The translations under genes and the position numbers were made by a program. Below the pieces are notes generated by a model. That model saw only the letters and a program-made list of their open reading frames with translations, did no database searches and was not told where the DNA came from. From CAVTJL01 sp963828215 (GTDB lineage: Bacteria; Pseudomonadota; Alphaproteobacteria; Geminicoccales; Geminicoccaceae), in the NCBI GenBank assembly GCA_963828215.1, contig CAWHFO010000059.1, forward strand, positions 1 to 64,000: 64,000 bases of DNA, in the 5' to 3' direction. Position 1 is the stretch's first letter. Each line of letters opens with the position of its first letter. Below are positions 1 to 10,625 of the stretch, piece after piece.

Positions 1-99
1 TCGCGCCCTCTTGCTTCCAGGGTGCTTCCAGGGGCGCGATGGAAGCAGGAGCGCTCGCGGCGGGCACGGCGCTAAGCATACTGATATATTGGGAGAATC

Positions 100-176
<77 letters not shown>

Positions 177-216
177 GGGGATCGTGAGGGGTCGTCGGTT
201 CGGGGGCGCTTCGAGG

Positions 217-332
217 ACCTGGCGGCGACCTACTCTCCCACGCCTCGAAGGCGCAGTACCATGGGCGCTGCGGGGTTTCACGGCCGAGTTCGGGATGGGA
301 TCGGGTGGGGCACCCGCGCCTGGCCACCAGGT
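217..332 (-). rRNA. rrf: 5S ribosomal RNA
   Basis: Reading the minus strand gives an approximately 116-nt molecule that starts ACCTGGTGGCC, carries the conserved CCGAACTCGG and CATGGTACTGC segments, and ends with a segment complementary to its start (GCCGCCAGGT). It lies between 23S and tRNA-fMet in the usual order. The ends are placed from the terminal helix and could be off by one or two bases. Confidence 0.93.
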
Positions 333-389
333 CGTCGAAGCGTCCCGGCCGCCCAGGGCCCCGCCGGGCGGGGCCGTGAAGGGGGCCGG

Positions 390-449
390 GGGATGATCAT
401 GCGGCGGCATGGGCAGGCCCGCCGTCCAGCCCTCTTGTGGCTGGGGCGT
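390..449 (-). other. 3' arm of the pre-23S processing stem
   Basis: The sequence just after the 23S 3' end is complementary to the sequence just before its 5' end (about 3635-3740). Matching segments include CGCCCCAGCCACAAG with its complement at 3635-3649, GGACGGC with GCCGTCC, and CCGCATGATCATC with its complement near 3727-3737. Such stems are RNase III targets that release pre-23S rRNA. Confidence 0.7.
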
Positions 450-569
450 GACGAGCTCGATCGAGCGATTAGGACCGGTCGGCTCAACGCGTTGCCGCGC
501 TTTCACCCCCGGCCTATCGACGTCGTGGTCTACGACGGCTCTCGAGCGAGACCTCGTTTCGAGGTGGGT

Positions 570-601
<32 letters not shown>

Positions 602-747
602 TCCGGACTTAGCTACCCGGCTGCGCGGCTGGCGCCACGACCGGTCCACCAGAGGTCCGTCCACCCCGGTCCTCTCGTACTAAGGGCAGATCCTCTCAAG
701 TCTCGAACACCCACGGCAGATAGGGACCGAACTGTCTCACGACGTTC

Positions 748-801
<54 letters not shown>

Positions 802-802
802 G

Positions 803-845
<43 letters not shown>

Positions 846-874
846 GACCCCGTCGATGGGGACTCTTGGGGGTC

Positions 875-928
<54 letters not shown>

Positions 929-1070
929 GCGGGACCACCGGATCACTAGCGCCGACTTTCGTCTCTGCGCGGCCCGTCGGCCTTGCAGTCAGGCGAGCTT
1001 GTACGCTTGCACGCAGCGGCTGGTTTCCGACCAGCCTGAGCTCACCATCGCGCGCCTCCGTTACTCTTTG

Positions 1071-1101
<31 letters not shown>

Positions 1102-1356
1102 ATGCAGGGTCCCGGACCCGGATCACGGGCCGCGGTTAGACACGCAACGAACCAAGGGTGGTATTTCAACGTTGCCTCCACGCGACCTGGCGGCCACGCT
1201 TCATCGGCTCCCACCTATCCTACACATGCTCCGGCGCGTGCCACTGCAAAGCTGTAGTAAAGGTGCACGGGGTCTTTCCGTCTGACCGCGGGTACCCCGC
1301 ATCTTCACGGGGAATTCAATTTCGCTGAGTCGGTGTTGGAGACAGTGGGGAAGTCG

Positions 1357-1448
<92 letters not shown>

Positions 1449-2023
1449 GTTCGTAGCTTGCACCACTCCCCTTAACCTTCCGGCACCGGGCAGGCGTCAG
1501 ACCCTATACGTCCTCTTCCGAGTTCGCAGAGCCCTGTGTTTTTAGTAAACAGTCGCCACCCCCTGGTCTGTGCCACCTCCCGCCGGTTGCCCGCCGGGAG
1601 GTCCCCCTTCTTCCGAAGTTACGGGGGCAATTTGCCGAGTTCCTTCAACACCGTTCTCTCAAACGCCTGGGTATGCTCAACCAGTCCACCTGTGTCGGTT
1701 TCGGGTACGGTCCATCTGTGGGGGCTCTTTCCCGGGCGGCCTTCGCGGCCGGGCCAATCCGATAAGGCCCGACAACTTGCAGCCGCCGTCACCACCCACG
1801 GGCCCAGGACTCTTGACCTGGTTCCCATCGCCTACGGCTCTCGCCCTCGGCTTAGGGGCCGGCTCACCCTGCGCGGATTAGCCTTGCGCAGGAACCCTTG
1901 GACTTCCGGCGGGAGGGTCTCTCACCCTCCTTGTCGCTACTCATGTCAGCATTCGCACTTCCGATACCTCCACGGAACCTCACGGTCCCGCTTCGCAGGC
2001 CTACGGAACGCTCCGCTACCACT

Positions 2024-2464
2024 CCAGAGGTCAGAGATCAGAGGTCAGAGATCAGAACGACGCCGCTGCCCGCGCGACCTCAACAGGCCGGCCAGCATCC
2101 GCGCGATCGCCTGATAGTCCTGACACCAATGATCCCAGCGCGCCTCGTCGATATAGCCGAGATCGCGACAATAGCGGGTCCAGACCCGCATCTCGTCGGC
2201 CGATCCCATCGCCATCACGACGAACCGCTCGAAGTCGGCGGGCGAGCGGCCCTGCCGACCGAAACCCTCCGCAAGATTGGCGCAGATCGACTTCGACGCC
2301 CGGCGGATCTGATCGCCGAGCGCCCACTGCTCCACCTTGGGAAAGCCGAGACTGATGCGGTGGACATCCAAGGAGACCTGATAAGCCCGCCGGAAGACCT
2401 CGAGGTCCTCCACGGCGCTCATGCTTCCCTGTCCGTCCTCTGACATCTGATCTCTGACCTCTGG
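2024..2464 (-). other. Intervening sequence (IVS) in 23S helix 45
   Basis: Upstream 23S sequence ends at GCACCGAAGCCGCGG and resumes at GGTAGCGGAGCGTTC, which are the two sides of helix 45 (E. coli about 1164-1185). The insert is bounded by a perfect 19-bp inverted repeat, CCAGAGGTCAGAGATCAGA at 2024-2042 and its complement at 2446-2464. This would form the long duplex cut by RNase III, fragmenting 23S rRNA as described for Salmonella, Leptospira and Coxiella. The insert carries one ORF on the rRNA-coding strand. Confidence 0.9.
2045..2446 (-). CDS. 23S rRNA intervening-sequence protein (four-helix bundle, S23 family)
   Basis: This 133-residue protein is encoded inside the 23S helix-45 insert in the same orientation as the rRNA. 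The conserved order is visible: FRRAYQVSLDVHRIS, then LGDQIRRASKSICANLAEGFGR, then FERFVVMAMGSADEMRVWTRYCRDLGYI. This matches the IVP/S23 family, small pentameric four-helix bundles found almost only in rRNA insertions or as solitary genes. Residues 1-8 are optional, since an in-frame Met at residue 9 is the more usual start. Translation would require that the pre-rRNA itself acts as message. The function is unknown in the family and is often suggested to be RNA binding. Confidence 0.92.
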   Translation of the reverse strand: MSEDGQGSMSAVEDLEVFRRAYQVSLDVHRISLGFPKVEQWALGDQIRRASKSICANLAEGFGRQGRSPADFERFVVMAMGSADEMRVWTRYCRDLGYIDEARWDHWCQDYQAIARMLAGLLRSRGQRRRSDL

Positions 2465-2552
2465 AATCCGCGGCTTCGGTGCGTGGCTTGAGCCCCGTTA
2501 CATCTTCGGCGCGGGACAGCTGATAGACCAGTGAGCTGTTACGCTTTCTTTA

Positions 2553-2583
<31 letters not shown>

Positions 2584-3634
2584 TTGTTTTGGCCGTCCTA
2601 CATCCTTTCCCACTTAGCCACGACTTGGGGACCTTAGCCGGCGGTCTGGGCTGTTTCCCTCTCGACGACGGACCTTAGCACCCGCCGTCTGTCTGCCACG
2701 CTGGCTGCTCGGGTATTCGGAGTTTGGTTAGGTTTGGTAAGGATCGCTCCCCCCTAGCCCATCCAGTGCTCTACCCCCCGAGGGCATACGTGACGCGCTA
2801 CCTCAATAGCTTTCGCGGAGAACCAGCTATCTCCGGGTTTGATTGGCCTTTCACCCCTAGCCACAGGTCATCGCCGACTTTTTCAACAGGCGTGCGTTCG
2901 GTCCTCCAGTGGGTGTCACCCCACCTTCAACCTGCCCATGGCTAGATCACCCGGTTTCGGGTCTGACGCCGGCAACTCGAGCGCCCACTTCGGACTCGCT
3001 TTCGCTGCGCCTACGCCTAGCGGCTTAAGCTTGCTGCCGACCTCAACTCGCTGACCCATTATACAAAAGGTACGCCGTCACCCGCGAGACGGCCCGAAGG
3101 ACCGCCCCCAGGCTCCGACTGCTTGTAGGCATCCGGTTTCAGGATCTCTTTCACCCCCCTTGTCGGGGTGCTTTTCACCTTTCCCTCACGGTACTGGTTC
3201 GCTATCGGTCGTCGAGGAGTACTTAGGCTTGGAGGGTGGTCCCCCCGTCTTCGGACAGGATTTCACGTGTCCCGCCCTACTCGAGGACCATGCCGCTTTC
3301 TACCCGTACGGGGCTGTCACCCGCTATGGCCCGACTTTCCAGACGGTTCCGGTTCTTACGACATGGCCACTGGCCTGGTCCGCGTTCGCTCGCCACTACT
3401 AGCGGAGTCTCGGTTGATGTCCTTTCCTCCGGGTACTTAGATGTTTCAGTTCCCCGGGTTCGCCTCGCACGGCTATGGATTCACCGTGCGATACCGCAAA
3501 AGCGGTGGGTTGCCCCATTCGGAGATCTCCGGATCAAAGAGCGCTCGCCTCTCCCCGGAGCTTATCGCAGCGTGCCACGTCCTTCATCGCCTCTCGACGC
3601 CAAGGCATCCACCAGATGCCCTTCATTCGCTCGC

Positions 3635-3740
3635 CCCGCCCCAGCCACAAGCAGGCCGGGACGGCAAGCATACCCATGCCTCGAGCACGCCCCGGACCGG
3701 ACACCGGCCCCGCGGCGCTCACCCGCATGATCATCGACGC
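3635..3740 (-). other. 5' arm of the pre-23S processing stem
   Basis: Reading the minus strand, this segment pairs with 390-449. The strongest blocks are CTTGTGGCTGGGGCG (3635-3649), GCCGTCC (about 3659-3665) and GATGATCATGCGG (about 3724-3737). The arrangement is the normal RNase III precursor stem around 23S. Confidence 0.6.
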
Positions 3741-3756
3741 CGCCGCGCAACCCGCG

Positions 3757-3773
3757 GTCGGCATCGAACCGAC
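3757..3773 (-). other. T-arm-like hairpin in the rRNA spacer (possible tRNA remnant)
   Basis: On the minus strand a perfect 5-bp stem GTCGG/CCGAC encloses a 7-nt loop TTCGATG, exactly the form of a tRNA T arm. No other tRNA part is recognisable around it. It sits where alphaproteobacterial spacers normally carry tRNA-Ala, which is missing here. It could be chance or a decayed tRNA. Confidence 0.35.
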
Positions 3774-3778
3774 TACCA

Positions 3779-3802
3779 CTTCACGATGTCAACGAACAAA
3801 GC
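3779..3802 (-). promoter_or_regulatory. boxA-like antitermination site before 23S
   Basis: The minus strand reads TTTGTTCGTTGACATCGTG just after tRNA-Ile. This resembles the conserved spacer motif (T/G)TTCTTTGACATTGTG that serves as boxA for NusB/S10 antitermination in alphaproteobacterial rrn operons. A better copy lies upstream of 16S at 5755-5770. Confidence 0.55.
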
Positions 3803-3804
3803 TC

Positions 3805-3881
<77 letters not shown>

Positions 3882-3886
3882 GGGTT

Positions 3887-3985
3887 CCAGAGGACAGAGG
3901 CCAGAGATCAGAGGTCAGATCAGGAGCGGACGCGCAGGACGCGCGCATCCGATCTGACCTCTGACCTCTGTTCTCCGACCTCTGG
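3887..3985 (-). repeat. Spacer hairpin made of the CCAGAGG/TCAGA repeat
   Basis: This approximately 99-nt imperfect inverted repeat runs from CCAGAGGACAGAGGCCAGAG to its complement ending GACCTCTGG. It has a short GC-rich loop and lies between tRNA-Ile and 16S. The arms are built from the same CAGAGATCAGAGGTCAGA units that bound the 23S intervening sequence at 2024-2464. It has no coding potential and looks like an empty version of the IVS ends. Confidence 0.75.
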
Positions 3986-4118
3986 AAGGGGATATGCAGA
4001 CGGCGGTGGGTCCTTTTCCCTCGTCAGCGGGCGCCGTGCGCCCGCGTCAGGGGGTCCCCGCAAAGCCGTCGAACGCGTCGATGGCGCGAGAGCCACCGAT
4101 GCAGGCTTCGTGGGGCCT

Positions 4119-5610
<1,492 letters not shown>

Positions 5611-5754
5611 TCCCGGCATCACTGGCCAAAAGGTCCAACCCAGACGCCACCCCCAAGGAGACCTAACCCCAAGGCGGCAGCGCCATCGAGACCCACCAGA
5701 GATGCACAGTCAGCCACCGCCGCCTGCACATCCCCTCCAATACAAAAACATCAC

Positions 5755-5770
5755 AATGTCAAAAGAGCAT
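5755..5770 (-). promoter_or_regulatory. boxA antitermination site in the rrn leader
   Basis: The minus strand reads TGCTCTTTTGACATTG, a close match to the rrn boxA core TGCTCTTT(A/G)ACA, about 145 nt upstream of 16S. It would load NusB-S10 on the leader RNA. Confidence 0.6.
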
Positions 5771-5858
5771 CCCGACCGGTGACGGACCGTCGTCCCGTTG
5801 CCGGGTCGCTCGTCCGCTCACTGTCCGGGTTTGCCGCCACTCCTCGGCGGCGGCGTGG

Positions 5859-5887
5859 GGTGTACGCGCAGGCCCCCGCGAGATCAA
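5859..5887 (-). promoter_or_regulatory. Candidate rrn promoter
   Basis: On the minus strand TTGATC (5882-5887) and TACACC (5859-5864) are separated by exactly 17 nt. They lie about 250 nt upstream of 16S and about 90 nt upstream of the leader boxA. The -10 match is weak, as in several growth-rate-controlled rrn promoters. The 5611-5936 gap otherwise holds only leader RNA. Confidence 0.45.
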
Positions 5888-5936
5888 GCCCCTTTTTGAC
5901 GGGTCGGCGACAATCGGCCTTCCGGTCCGGTGGCGC

Positions 5937-8183
5937 TCAGCGGCCGAGCAGGCCCTCGAGGTGACGTCCCAGCTTCTCGAGCGCGCGGGACCCGGACGAG
6001 CCCTTGGACTCGGAAGGTCCCTTGGGGTCCGAGCGCGCGGCGGGGTCGGAGGGTGCGGCCGCGACCGGCGCGCAGCCGGCATCGGCCGGAGGATCGGAGC
6101 CCGGCACGAGGCCCGCTGCCAGGCCGGCCAGGGCGCCGCCCAGCCCCCTGACTATGTCCGGGCTCTCGAGCCCGACGCTGGGCTGCTCGAGCGTCCCGCC
6201 GATGTGGACCGGGACGCCCAGCGTCAGCCCCTTCACCCGGGGTGCTGCGACCAGCGTCAGGTCGGGGCGCTCCTTGCCGAGATCGACGGTGCCGGTGCCG
6301 GTGATCAGGCTCCGATCGCTCTGAACCACGAGGCGGTCGACCCGCGCCACGCCATGCGCCACGGGCAGCTCGGCCACCCCGCACTCGAAGCCGATCCAGC
6401 CGGCCTCGCCCTGGCCGAGCAGCGCCTGGGCGATGTCCGACGCGGGCGCGGGGAGGTCGACGCTGACCCGCCCGCGGCCGAGGCGCAGGCCCACCCGCCC
6501 ATGGAGCGCCGCCGCGATCTCGCCCGGCGAGCGGCCCGCGCCGTCGAGATCGATGCCGCCCGCGAGGCGGCCCTCCGCCGCCACCCGGGAGCCGAGCGCC
6601 GCCAGGAGCGTGCCGAGGTCGAGCCCGTCGGCCTGCAGCGCCGCCTCGACCCGGGGCGGCGACGCCCCGGCATCGAGCCTCAGGGAGCCCAGGACCTTCC
6701 CGCCGGCAAGTTCGGCGCCGAGCGGCGCGATCCGCAGCACGCCCTCCTCGAGGTCGATGGTCGCCGCCAGATCGGTGACCGGCGGGCCGCCCGCCCTCAG
6801 CTCGGCGACCCGGACGGCGACCTTCCCGTCGATCCCGCCGAGCGGCCCGAGATCCAGGGGCTCGTGACTGAAAAGGTCCTTCGGTGCCTTCGACGCCGGG
6901 CCCTTCCCCGTCGGGCCCTGCGAGCCGGCGCCGCCCAAGGCCGCGAGGTCGAGACGATCGGCGGAGAGGCTCCCGTCGAGCCGCGGCCGGCCTCCGCCCA
7001 GCTTCAGATGCAGGTCGCCGGTCAGGTCGCTGTCTCCGAGATGAATCGCGAGCCCCGCAAGATGAAGGTCCTCGGCATCGCCGCTGGCCCGAGCCGCGAG
7101 CGACAGCGGCAGCTCCGGCGACAGCCGGCCCGGCAGGGCGGCGGCGAGGGGGCCCAGCCGCCCGCCCGTCGCCGACAGGTCGAGCTCGAGCCCCTGCAGC
7201 CCGGCCAGATCGTCGATGCCGCCGGTCAGCTGCAGCTCGACATCACCGAGCGCGGCCCGCGCCGACAGGCCGGAAACCGACAGATGCTCGGGCCGACCCG
7301 CGATCTCCGCCCGGAAGGCGAGCGGCCCGGCCGTGGCCAGAAGCCTCCGCGGCACGCTGCCCGCGGGCAGGAGGCTCTCGGCCCAGGCCAGCCCGGCACC
7401 CTGGGCGGCGAGGACGAGGTCGATTCCCCCGGCGGCCGACCCGAGGCCGACCCGGCCGTCGACCGCGACGACGAGGCCGGCGCAATCGAGATCGAGGTCG
7501 ATCGCGGCCGGACCGGCCGATCGCAGCAGGCTCCGGAGCGGCCCGACCGTGCCCGACAGCCCGAAGTCGATCCCGAGGGCCCGCCCCTTGCCGCTGATGC
7601 GGATCGGCTCGTCGAGCTGCCCGGCGGCGAGGTCGAGCCGCCCGACGCTGAGGTCGTAGCGGCGCCCCGAGCGATCGTCCCGGTACCCGACATGGCCGCC
7701 GACCAGCCTGATCTCGCGCACCGAGGGCAGATCCTGCCCGCTCGCCGGCGGCGCACGGCCCGGCGCCGTCTCGTGCAGGACCTTGTCCTGGGCCTCGGGT
7801 TGCCAGTTGGCGGCTCCCTTCGGGCCGGTCTCGAGAAGAAGATCGGCCCCCTCCACCGTCACCCGGTCGAGCACGATGCGGCCGCGCAGCAGCGACAGCG
7901 GGTCGAGCTGGATCTGCAGCCGGGCGACCCGCAGGAGCTCGGGACGGGACGCCCAGCCCGGATTGGCGATCCTGACGTCGTCGACCCGGACCGAGGGATG
8001 GAACGACCAGCCGACATGGATGTCGCCGGCGATGGCCACGTCCCGCCCGATGGCCTCCCCGAGCCTGGCCTCGATCGCCGGCTTGTAGCCGTCGAGATCG
8101 ACCAGGACGAGCAGGGCGAGTATCCCGACCGGCACCACGAGGGCCAGGACGAGGAGGAGGAGGACGACGTGACGCAGTCGCAT
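5937..8183 (-). CDS. AsmA family protein
   Basis: This 748-residue protein has one N-terminal membrane anchor (residues about 5-28). The AsmA N-terminal domain follows, with the family marks DLDGYKPAIEARLGEAIGRDVAIAGDI and VDDVRIANPGWASRPELLRVARLQIQLDPLSLL. A long middle and an AsmA_2 C-terminal repeat region (DLGKERPDLTLVAAPRVKGLTLGVPVHIGGTL) carry the DUF3971/AsmA beta-strand pattern. Family members are bridge-like inner-membrane proteins of the periplasm linked to lipid transport and outer-membrane homeostasis. The last 60 residues are low-complexity (Pro/Asp/Ser). Its stop lies just upstream of the rrn promoter. It is transcribed divergently from rpmF. Confidence 0.9.
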   Translation of the reverse strand: MRLRHVVLLLLVLALVVPVGILALLVLVDLDGYKPAIEARLGEAIGRDVAIAGDIHVGWSFHPSVRVDDVRIANPGWASRPELLRVARLQIQLDPLSLLRGRIVLDRVTVEGADLLLETGPKGAANWQPEAQDKVLHETAPGRAPPASGQDLPSVREIRLVGGHVGYRDDRSGRRYDLSVGRLDLAAGQLDEPIRISGKGRALGIDFGLSGTVGPLRSLLRSAGPAAIDLDLDCAGLVVAVDGRVGLGSAAGGIDLVLAAQGAGLAWAESLLPAGSVPRRLLATAGPLAFRAEIAGRPEHLSVSGLSARAALGDVELQLTGGIDDLAGLQGLELDLSATGGRLGPLAAALPGRLSPELPLSLAARASGDAEDLHLAGLAIHLGDSDLTGDLHLKLGGGRPRLDGSLSADRLDLAALGGAGSQGPTGKGPASKAPKDLFSHEPLDLGPLGGIDGKVAVRVAELRAGGPPVTDLAATIDLEEGVLRIAPLGAELAGGKVLGSLRLDAGASPPRVEAALQADGLDLGTLLAALGSRVAAEGRLAGGIDLDGAGRSPGEIAAALHGRVGLRLGRGRVSVDLPAPASDIAQALLGQGEAGWIGFECGVAELPVAHGVARVDRLVVQSDRSLITGTGTVDLGKERPDLTLVAAPRVKGLTLGVPVHIGGTLEQPSVGLESPDIVRGLGGALAGLAAGLVPGSDPPADAGCAPVAAAPSDPAARSDPKGPSESKGSSGSRALEKLGRHLEGLLGR

Positions 8184-8341
8184 GGCCGGGGCTCGCTGGT
8201 AGCCGATCGGGCCGCACCCTAGCCGAACGGGTCGGGGGCCGCAGCCCGTTGACCGACTGCGGTCGACCGCCTAAGAGACCGCCCACGTCGGGCGTCACCA
8301 CGACCGCGGGCGTCGGTTGGCGCGTAGCAAGGATACCCTGG

Positions 8342-8539
8342 ATGGCTGTTCCGAAGAAGAAGGTCGCGAAGTCGCGACGCGACATGCGGCGCTCGCATCA
8401 CGCGCTGACCGTGCCGGCCGTGATCGAGGACAAGGACTCGGGCGAGTACCGCCGCCCGCACCACATCGACCTCAAGACCGGCATGTATCGCGGCCGTCAG
8501 GTGATCGTGATGAAAGAGAAGGTCGCCGCCGAGGAGTGA
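8342..8539 (+). CDS. rpmF: 50S ribosomal protein L32
   Basis: This 65-residue basic protein begins MAVPKKKVAKSRRDMRRSHHAL, the universal L32 N-terminus, and continues in the alphaproteobacterial form (HHIDLKTGMYRGRQVI). The start is set by the AAGGA ribosome-binding site at 8329-8333 and the conserved MAVPK. It is a component of the large ribosomal subunit. Unlike many bacteria it lacks the Cys4 zinc motif, as is usual for this class. No plsX or fabH follows it here. Confidence 0.97.
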   Translation: MAVPKKKVAKSRRDMRRSHHALTVPAVIEDKDSGEYRRPHHIDLKTGMYRGRQVIVMKEKVAAEE

Positions 8540-8687
8540 GCCGGCGACTTCGGGGCCCCTCGACCATCCGCTGACGAGGCTGCCATCCGGCAGGGGTGGC
8601 GGGCCTTTCCGTGTCGGCCCGAAGGAGGCGGAGTCCTCCGCCCGACGCAGTCGCGGTGGCCCGGGAAGGCGGCCGCAGCCGCACGTC

Positions 8688-9443
8688 CTACTCCTTGGCC
8701 CGGACGTCGACCCACTCTTCCGTGAACGGCCGGCCGAAGAACGACGCCCAGAAGAAGTTCACGGAGTAGCGCAGCCCCGTCCTGACGATGCCCTCGCTGA
8801 CCAGGCGCCGGCCCGAGGAGAGAGCGGGAAGGCCGAAGGTGAACTTGACGTCGCCGACGGTGCTGAGCCGGCGTGCCAGCTCGGTATCCTCGCCATAGAA
8901 GCTGAAGGCCCCGTTGTAGCCGCCGATGGCCTCGAGGGCGTCACGCCGCACGACGAAGTTGCCACCCTGCATCATCGAGCCGACCCTGAACACGTACCGG
9001 TTCAGGATATAGAAAAGATAGGCGAAGCAATAAAAGAGGCGAACGACGACGTTCGTCGGCACGGAAATATCGTAGTAGACATAGGGTCCGCTGAGAGCCG
9101 CCAGCCGATCGTTCCGCCCGAACTCCCGCAGCACCGTGCCGAGCCAGCCCTTGGGCAGGACGGTGTCGGCGTCGATGTTGGCGATCAGCCCGCCCGTGGC
9201 GACCTGATAGCCGGCGCTCCGGGCGCTGACGAGGCCCCGCACCGGCTCGTCGACCACGGTGACACCCGGGATGGAGCGCGCCACGTCCCGCGTGGCGTCG
9301 GTGCTGGCATTGTTGACGACGATGATCTCGGCATCGCAGGCGGCGAGGCGGACCTCGCGGCGGATGCTCAGCAGGCAGCGCCGCAGATAGGCCTCCTCGT
9401 TGTAGGCCGGGACGACGAAGCTCATGCGGGGTCCGCTGGTCAT
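8688..9443 (-). CDS. Family 2 glycosyltransferase
   Basis: This 251-residue GT-A glycosyltransferase opens with MSFVVPAYNEEAYLRRCLLSI and has the acceptor/donor DxD region ANIDADTVLPKGWL. The GGNFVVRRDALEAIGGYNGAFSFYGEDTELARRL segment carries the ED motif of inverting GT2 enzymes. The C-terminus is hydrophobic but has no clear membrane span. The start ATG overlaps the stop of the upstream GT4 gene (ATGA at 9440-9443), so the two are translationally coupled. With the DedA gene it probably forms a small envelope-glycan or glycolipid operon. The sugar and acceptor are not predictable. Confidence 0.88.
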   Translation of the reverse strand: MTSGPRMSFVVPAYNEEAYLRRCLLSIRREVRLAACDAEIIVVNNASTDATRDVARSIPGVTVVDEPVRGLVSARSAGYQVATGGLIANIDADTVLPKGWLGTVLREFGRNDRLAALSGPYVYYDISVPTNVVVRLFYCFAYLFYILNRYVFRVGSMMQGGNFVVRRDALEAIGGYNGAFSFYGEDTELARRLSTVGDVKFTFGLPALSSGRRLVSEGIVRTGLRYSVNFFWASFFGRPFTEEWVDVRAKE

Positions 9444-10625
9444 GCTCGGACGGTCGCTCCCTCCGCGAGGCTGCGGTAAGTCCGCTCCCAGCGGTCGACC
9501 ACCGCCTCGGTCCGGAACCGTCTCGCGAACGCGACGGCATTCAGGCCCAGGGTGGCACGGCGCCTGCTGTCCGCGAGCAAGAGGTCGATCCTTTCGGCCA
9601 GAGCCACATGGTCCCGAGGCTCGACGACGAAGCCGTGGCTGGCATTGATGAACTCGGGCAACGCCCGGCAATTTGCGCCGATGGCCGGCAGGCCGCAAGC
9701 CATGGCCTGAAGAAGGGCCATGCTCTGGGTCTCGGAGACGCTCATGTTTACGAATATTTCAGCGGCCTGGAACAGCAGGGCGAGCCGGCTTTTGGCGAGC
9801 GTGCCCGTGAACACGATCTGACGATCGACACCCAGCTCGGACGCGAGCGCTCGGAGCTGCGGCTCGGCGCCCCCGTGGCCGGCCAGCGCCAAGCCGATCG
9901 TTCGACCCCGCCGACGGAGCAGGGCGAGAGCCCGGAGGATCGTGTCGATGTTCTTCTCGGCGGCGAGCCTGCCCGCATAGACGAGGCCCCGCCGAGGGCC
10001 GGACGCGGCGGCGGGCCCGGCCCCCTCGGCCGGCGCGGCCGGGTGGAAGGTGGCGGTGTCGATCGGGTTCGAGATGATCTCGAGGGGCCGCCGCAGCCGA
10101 CCGGCCCCCAGCTCGTCGAACACCGAGCGGGAGGGTGCGGTCACGATGTCGCAGCGGTTGTAGTATCCGAGCACGAGCAACTCGGCCCAGGCCGCGCCGA
10201 CCGGCAGGAACGGCGCGAAGGCGCGGACGGCCGTGTGGTTCGTGCCGATGATCGGGATGCCCAGCCGTCGCGCGGCGATCAGCGCCTCGAGGCCGAGGCC
10301 GAAGAAGGTCTGGCTGTGGACGATGTCGGGCCGGGACCGGCGGAACGCCCGCATCGCCCGCATCGGGATCGGGACGACGAGGCGGGATTGTCGCGTCGAG
10401 CTCGGGACGGGGAGCGACCAGAGACGGCGGACGGTCACGTTCGGGCCGAGATCCAGCTCCGCCACCGGCACCCCGATCATCCGATAGTCCTCGGGCCCGT
10501 AGCGCGGGGCATAGAAGTCGACCCTGTGGCCCCTCCTGCCGAGCTCGGTCGCCAGCGCCTCGATCGAGTTCCTGGATCCCGCCGATCTCGGGATGGAAAT
10601 TGTCCGAGACGACGGCGATCCTCAA
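9440..10625 (-). CDS. Family 4 glycosyltransferase, frameshifted in this sequence
   Basis: The reconstructed protein is 394 residues. The N-terminal LRIAVVSDNFHPEIGGIQ donor/acceptor loop is in one frame, and the rest (from SIEALATELGRRGHRVDFYAPRYGPEDYRM) is one base out of register. An extra A at about 10570 (CAGGAACTC for CAGGACTC) explains the break. The GT-B C-terminal half is intact: VYAGRLAAEKNIDTILRAL, then the EX7E-like region SETQSMALLQAMACGLPAI. It uses a nucleotide-sugar donor, retaining mechanism. The TTG start overlaps the DedA stop (TTGA), and the stop overlaps the GT2 start (ATGA). The break is more likely a sequence error than decay. Confidence 0.85.

Noticed and set aside
1..99. 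Inverted repeat TCGCGCCC/GGGGCGCGA as rrn terminator
   Set aside because: The arms have a long spacer and no T run follows on the minus strand. The true terminator may lie outside the window.
5961..8222. Long plus-strand open frame of about 750 codons
   Set aside because: It is the antisense shadow of the asmA gene: rich in Arg/Pro/Gln with no fold signal, while the minus strand has clear AsmA motifs.
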